DNA of 64,000 nucleotides, from the NCBI RefSeq assembly GCF_020164745.1, contig NZ_JAIUGV010000015.1, positions 1-64,000 of the forward strand, given 5' to 3'. The notes below the pieces were generated by a model that saw only the letters and a program-made list of their open reading frames with translations, searched no databases and was not told where the DNA came from. Below are positions 60,237 through 64,000 of this stretch, piece by piece. The stretch comes from Mesorhizobium sp. ES1-4. Lineage in GTDB: Bacteria > Pseudomonadota > Alphaproteobacteria > Rhizobiales > Rhizobiaceae. Within the stretch, counting starts at the first letter, position 1. Each line of letters starts with the position of its first letter. The position numbers were made by a program, and so were the translations under genes.

Positions 60237-62144
60237 TCAAACGCCGATCCCGCGCGCTTTCATAGCAACGGTGATCTCGTCCAGAATGACAGGATCGTCG
60301 ATGGTCGCCGGCATGGTCCACGCTTCCTTGTCGGCGATCTTCTGCATGGTGCCGCGCAGGATTTTTCCCGACCGCGTCTTGGGCAGCCGTTTGATCGTCA
60401 CCACGGTCTTGAAGGCGGCGACCGGGCCGATGCGCTCGCGCACCAGAGCGACGACCTCCTTCTCGATGGCGCCGCCTTCGCGGGTGACACCGGCGTTCAG
60501 CACAACGAAGCCAAGCGGCACCTGGCCCTTCATCGCATCGGCGATGCCGACGACGGCACATTCGGCGACATCGGGATGGGCGGCCAGCACCTCTTCCATC
60601 GCGCCGGTCGACAGCCGGTGGCCGGCGACATTAATGATATCGTCGGTGCGGGCCATCACGTAGAGATAGCCATCGTCGTCGATCATGCCGGCATCGGCTG
60701 TCTTGTAGAAGCCGGGGAACTCATCGAGATAGGCCTGGCGGAAGCGGGCGTCCGCATTCCACAGCGTCGGCAGGCAGCCCGGCGGCAGCGGCAGCTTGAC
60801 CACGACGTTGCCCAGCGTGCCGCGCGGCACCTCATGGCCGGCATCGTCGAGCACGCGGATGTCGTAGCCCGGCATGGGCACCCCGGGCGAGCCGTATTTC
60901 ACCGGCAGCAGGCCGAGCCCGGCAGGGTTTATCGTCATCGGCGAGCCGGTCTCCGTCTGCCACCAATGATCCACCACCGGCACGTTGAGCTTCTGCTCCG
61001 CCCATTTGATGGTTTCGGGGTCGGCACGTTCGCCGGCGAGAAACAGCGTGCGGAATTTCGACAGATCGTATTTCGGCACGAACTCGCCCTTGGGGTCCTG
61101 CCCCTTGATGGCGCGGAAGGCGGTCGGCGCGGTGAACAGTGCGACCACGCCGTGCTCCGAGATCACCCGCCAGTAGGTGCCGGCGTCGGGCGTGCCGATC
61201 GGCTTGCCTTCGAACAGCACGCTGGTGCAGCCATGCAGCAGAGGCGCATAGACGATGTAGGAATGGCCGACCACCCAGCCGACGTCGGACGCCGCCCAGA
61301 ACACTTCGCCCGGCTTGACGCCGAACTCATTGTCCATCGTCCATTTCAACGCGACCATGTGGCCGCCATTGTCGCGCACGATGCCCTTGGGCTGGCCGGT
61401 CGTGCCCGACGTGTAGATGATGTAGAGCGGGTCGGTGGCCAGCACCGGCACGCAATCGACATTGGCGCCGGCCGCCCGTTCGCGGGCGACGGCGTCGGCA
61501 TAGTCGATGTCGAAATGGTCCTTCAAATCGCAGCGCAACTGGTCGCGCTGCAATATCAGGCAAGCATCCGGCTTGTGGCGGGATATCTCGATGGCCTTGT
61601 CGAGCAACGGCTTGTAGGCAACGACCCTGCCCGGCTCCAGGCCGCAGGAGGCCGAGATGATCAGTTTCGGCTTGGCGTCGTCGATGCGTGTGGCAAGCTC
61701 ATGCGAGGCAAAGCCGCCGAACACGACCGAATGGACAGCGCCGATGCGGGCGCAGGCAAGCATCGCGATGGCCGCTTCCGCCACCATCGGCATGTAGATG
61801 ATGACACGGTCGCCCTTGCCGATGCCGCGATTCTTGAGCACCGAGGTCAGCGCCACCACCTCGCGTTTCAGCTCGGCATAGGTGAACTTCCTTACCGTTC
61901 CGGTGATGGCGCTGTCATGGATCAGTGCGACCTGATCGGCGCGCCCGCCGGCGACATGCCGGTCAAGCGCGTTGTAGCAGGTGTTGCAGGTCGCGCCGGT
62001 GAACCAGCGGCCGTAGACGCCGGCGGCGGCATCGAACACCTTGTCCCAGGGCGTATACCAGTCGATGGCGCCAGCCGCGTCGGCCCAGAATTTTTCCGGG
62101 TCGCGTTTCCAGCCGTCATAGACCTCGTGATAGCGTGAAGCCAT
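60237..62144 (-). CDS. prpE: Propionyl-CoA synthetase
   Basis: The 635-residue enzyme starts after GGGAGGATATTG at MASRYHEVYDGWKRDPEKFW. ACS-family motifs are complete: YIIYTSGTTGQPKGIVRDNG (P-loop), WWQTETGSP, YKTADAGMIDDDGYLYVMAR and the acetylation-site lysine in LPKTRSGKILRGTM. Sequence pattern and length fit PrpE, which activates propionate (and acetate) to the CoA ester. It is outside the EPS operator set. Confidence 0.9.
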   Translation of the reverse strand: MASRYHEVYDGWKRDPEKFWADAAGAIDWYTPWDKVFDAAAGVYGRWFTGATCNTCYNALDRHVAGGRADQVALIHDSAITGTVRKFTYAELKREVVALTSVLKNRGIGKGDRVIIYMPMVAEAAIAMLACARIGAVHSVVFGGFASHELATRIDDAKPKLIISASCGLEPGRVVAYKPLLDKAIEISRHKPDACLILQRDQLRCDLKDHFDIDYADAVARERAAGANVDCVPVLATDPLYIIYTSGTTGQPKGIVRDNGGHMVALKWTMDNEFGVKPGEVFWAASDVGWVVGHSYIVYAPLLHGCTSVLFEGKPIGTPDAGTYWRVISEHGVVALFTAPTAFRAIKGQDPKGEFVPKYDLSKFRTLFLAGERADPETIKWAEQKLNVPVVDHWWQTETGSPMTINPAGLGLLPVKYGSPGVPMPGYDIRVLDDAGHEVPRGTLGNVVVKLPLPPGCLPTLWNADARFRQAYLDEFPGFYKTADAGMIDDDGYLYVMARTDDIINVAGHRLSTGAMEEVLAAHPDVAECAVVGIADAMKGQVPLGFVVLNAGVTREGGAIEKEVVALVRERIGPVAAFKTVVTIKRLPKTRSGKILRGTMQKIADKEAWTMPATIDDPVILDEITVAMKARGIGV

Positions 62145-62563
62145 CAATATCCTCCCAGAAGCCATTTGCCGTCCTCGCCGATAGCCTATGCTGTTTTTTC
62201 CGGAGATGTCTTCCTGCATTTTCGTCTCAATCCGCCGCGTCTTGACCTGACGGACATTTCCTGGCTGGAGCAGGTGTCGCGGAAACGGCTTTCGCCGACT
62301 TATGACGGACGGCAGTTCGACCACCCAGCTGGACATATTCCGGCGAAGGGCACGGCCGATTATCCGGCGAGTTTCGACGTCGCGCGGCGAGGGCGCTTGG
62401 GGTCCACGTGAGCCAGCAGGGACAAGCCGTGCAAGGCCTTGCCTAATGCTCCCGCCGGCAAGCCGGCGGTGATCGTCGTGCTGCCGCGGTGACGGAACTC
62501 CCGCCAAGCAACCCGTCGATAGCCGACTAACGAACCGGATTCGTTGGGCAAATGTCCATCGTG
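62145..62563. other. Gap between prpE and small membrane gene
   Basis: I see no gene. An almost perfect inverted repeat, CCGCCGGC-AA-GCCGGCGG at 62452-62469, could form a hairpin. Open frames here are short and lack ribosome-binding sites. Confidence 0.4.
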
Positions 62564-62680
62564 CTAGATCGGCAATGCCACCAGCATGAGGCCTACGCCG
62601 CCGAAGATCAAAATGGCTGTCGCAAGAGCCTTTCGATGACGTTCGAAAGTTGTCGGAGCCCGCTCCCAATTGTAACGCAT
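62564..62680 (-). CDS. 38-residue single-helix membrane protein
   Basis: On the minus strand GGGGAGATAGCGT precedes an ATG that opens MRYNWERAPTTFERHRKALA followed by TAILIFGGVGLMLVALPI and TAG. A charged N-terminus and one 18-residue hydrophobic helix are typical of small membrane proteins. The good ribosome-binding site supports it. No family is recognised. Confidence 0.45.
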   Translation of the reverse strand: MRYNWERAPTTFERHRKALATAILIFGGVGLMLVALPI

Positions 62681-62954
62681 ACGCTATCTCCCCAAGACCC
62701 GGGGAGTTCTTACCTCACCTAAGGGAAGAAAAGCAACGGTCCTGCCAGTCGTCGCACTTGCCGCGCGTGTCATCTCCGACGACTATTTCTGGGGCGATAT
62801 TCGGCTGTGGAGGGATGTTGCGGCCTGACAAGAGCCTTTCGCAAGCACAGCGCGGCGCGGGCCATCCCCGATCATCCCCGGCTGGCCGATAGACAGCGCG
62901 CCGCCACCGCGCTATCTCATTTCGGGGTTTTGCGTTGGCTTTTGGGGGGTCGTG

Positions 62955-63245
62955 ATGGAAATTGCCTCTGGAACGGTTCTGCGGCTGGCGGACGACGCCT
63001 CGGTCCAGCATGTCGGCGACGGCGCGGTCGTGCTTCTGGCGCGTAGCGGCCAGCTCTACACCTGCAACGGCACGACCGAAGCCTTTCTCGACAAGGTGGA
63101 TGGCGCGCGCAGCTTCAGTCAGATCGTCGGCCTGCTTTGCGAGGAGTTCGAGGTCGACAAGGGCATGCTTGACGAGGACATGGCGGCGCTGGCCGCCGAT
63201 CTGGTGTCGGAAGGCATTCTCGCCGCTCCGGGGCTTGATAGCTAA
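62955..63245 (+). CDS. Second PqqD-like RRE protein (B1-type)
   Basis: I start at the ATG rather than the adjoining GTG one codon earlier (GGGGGG upstream), for 96 residues. VVLLARSGQLYTCNGTTEAF, LDKVDGARSFSQIVGLLCEE and DMAALAADLVSEGILAA form a PqqD fold. It is followed after nine bases by a B2-like gene and then a kinase-like gene. This repeats the B1-B2-kinase order of the lasso locus at 35 kb, so it probably handles another peptide. Confidence 0.8.
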   Translation: MEIASGTVLRLADDASVQHVGDGAVVLLARSGQLYTCNGTTEAFLDKVDGARSFSQIVGLLCEEFEVDKGMLDEDMAALAADLVSEGILAAPGLDS

Positions 63246-63254
63246 GGGTACTCG

Positions 63255-63689
63255 ATGGCGGACTGTCCTCTCCTGCGCGCCTTGTTCCGCTGCCACCTCT
63301 GGGCAAGCGCGCGGCTGATGCCGGTCCTCATTGCCAACCGCAGCTTCGAGGAGGTGCTGAAATGGGCGCCGCTCGTCTCGTCGTCGCCCTATCGCGGCTT
63401 ACCCGCTCCCTACATTGTCGCTCGGGTCAACCGTGCTGTGCGCCGTCCCTGGCTGATGCGCGACCGCAGGTGCCTGCGGGAAGGTCTGCTCGGCCATCGT
63501 TTCCTGCGCCTCGCCGGCTTCGATCCGGAGTTGCGCTTCGGCGTCGATCCGAAGTCGCTGCAAGCGTCCCGGCTGTCGGCACATTGCTGGGTCTGTCTCG
63601 ACGGCAGGCCGGTGGTCAGCGACAGCCTTCCCGGCATGGTCGAGATCTATCGCCACCATGACCGTGCCGCGAAGGTGCGCCCCGCTTGA
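63255..63689 (+). CDS. Second lasso-type B2 protease
   Basis: The 144-residue product lacks the N-terminal extension of the first B2 but keeps the core: RDRRCLREGLLGHRFLRLAG with the catalytic Cys, FDPELRFGVDP, and SRLSAHCWVCLDGRPV with the catalytic His and Asp. AAGGG lies seven bases before the ATG. It is probably a leader peptidase partner of the upstream RRE protein. Its stop overlaps the start of the next gene (TTGA). Confidence 0.78.
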   Translation: MADCPLLRALFRCHLWASARLMPVLIANRSFEEVLKWAPLVSSSPYRGLPAPYIVARVNRAVRRPWLMRDRRCLREGLLGHRFLRLAGFDPELRFGVDPKSLQASRLSAHCWVCLDGRPVVSDSLPGMVEIYRHHDRAAKVRPA

Positions 63690-64000
63690 CCAGACCCCGC
63701 GTCTTCTATGACCTCAACGGCCAGGTCCTCGGCATATCGGCCGAACGCGCCGAGCTATGGCGGGACTTCGACAGGATGCTCGCCAGCCTGCGCATCGAAG
63801 GTTCGACCGAGGCGGATTTCCATCTCGAGATTGCCGAGGCGGAGGCGTTGGACGAGACGCCCGTTGGCTCCCTTGTCTTCGACGGCGAGATACCGGAGGA
63901 CGGCTATTGCCGGATGATAACGGACGGCGCCAGCGTCCATCTGGTCTTGCCGGGACGCCAGACCGTCGAGATCAACGAGAAGGGGTGGGCTCGACTCCGC
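63686..64000 (+). CDS. Kinase-like protein, N-terminal part (truncated by window edge)
   Basis: A TTG overlapping the B2 stop opens an uninterrupted 105-codon frame to the window end: LTRPRVFYDLNGQVLGISAE and later VGSLVFDGEIPEDGYCRMIT DGASVHLVLPGRQTVEINEK. The fragment resembles the N-terminal accessory domain of lasso-cluster HPr-kinase-like proteins, and the gene order supports that, but the Walker A region lies outside the window. Partial at its 3' end. Confidence 0.55.
   Translation, partial: MTRPRVFYDLNGQVLGISAERAELWRDFDRMLASLRIEGSTEADFHLEIAEAEALDETPVGSLVFDGEIPEDGYCRMITDGASVHLVLPGRQTVEINEKGWARLR

Noticed and set aside
60072..62138. 688-codon open frame on the plus strand opposite prpE
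   Set aside because: It is antisense to a complete acyl-CoA synthetase and is low-complexity (Arg, His, Gln, Gly). No ribosome-binding site or domain.
62700..62954. Search for a lasso-type precursor before the second RRE gene
   Set aside because: A 25-codon frame (MLRPDKSLSQ...) was seen, but it lacks the YxxPxL motif, a Gly/Asp ring pattern and a good ribosome-binding site.
1..64000. CRISPR arrays, rRNA or tRNA genes
   Set aside because: No regularly spaced repeats were seen and no cloverleaf with a T-arm GGTTCGA-type consensus stood out by eye. A tRNA scan would settle it.

Overview
This window looks like a high-GC alphaproteobacterial (Rhizobiales) chromosome, most likely Mesorhizobium or a close relative. 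The main reason is a rearranged but recognisable succinoglycan-type exopolysaccharide (EPS) locus. The block exoL-exoA-exoM-exoO-exoN-exoP keeps the relative gene order of Sinorhizobium meliloti, and exoQ, exoF, exoY and an exoX-like gene sit together elsewhere in the window. No tRNA, rRNA or CRISPR array was seen.

Left part, about 1-13,000: an accessory, island-like region of more mixed base composition. It holds a GIY-YIG nuclease-like gene, an XRE regulator, small secreted and lipoprotein genes, a serine recombinase, a second broken recombinase tail, a Sll1717-type P-loop ATPase, an FRG-domain protein, an HNH-like protein, an McrB-N/DUF3883 protein next to a PD-(D/E)XK-like protein, and two tandem small paralogues. 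Several of these families are common in phage-defence or mobile regions. A TTGCAAC..GTTGCAA palindrome recurs three times there.

Middle-left, about 13,300-24,960: ordinary chromosomal genes (TetR, aldehyde dehydrogenase, DUF1349), then glycosyltransferases, including a GT32/Anp1-like fusion, a flavin disulfide oxidoreductase overlapping a GH144-type glucanase, and an SDR.

From 25,440 to 60,150 lies the EPS region: polymerase, export, priming transferase, stem glycosyltransferases, flippase, UDP-glucose pyrophosphorylase and dehydrogenase, a GH16 glycanase, an acyltransferase and the co-polymerase/tyrosine kinase. Between exoX and ugd sits a complete lasso-peptide cluster at 30,065-37,526. 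Its 50-residue precursor gene (35735-35887, minus strand) is easily missed because of its size. The order is precursor, hairpin, B1 (RRE), B2 protease, cyclase, HPr-kinase-like serine kinase and ABC exporter, with overlapping reading frames from B1 onward. A nucleotidyltransferase gene is divergent. The predicted core has Gly1, Asp9 and a C-terminal Ser, as expected for a phosphorylated lasso peptide.

A TGC-rich operator-like motif (roughly TTGCTGCAnTGCAACA) lies upstream of exoQ, exoY, the exoX-like gene, the lasso precursor, the flippase, exoK, exoL, another glycosyltransferase, the acyltransferase and a small hypothetical gene. This suggests that the lasso peptide and the EPS are co-regulated.

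At the right edge, after prpE, a second B1-B2-kinase cassette begins and runs off the window. No precursor for it is visible.
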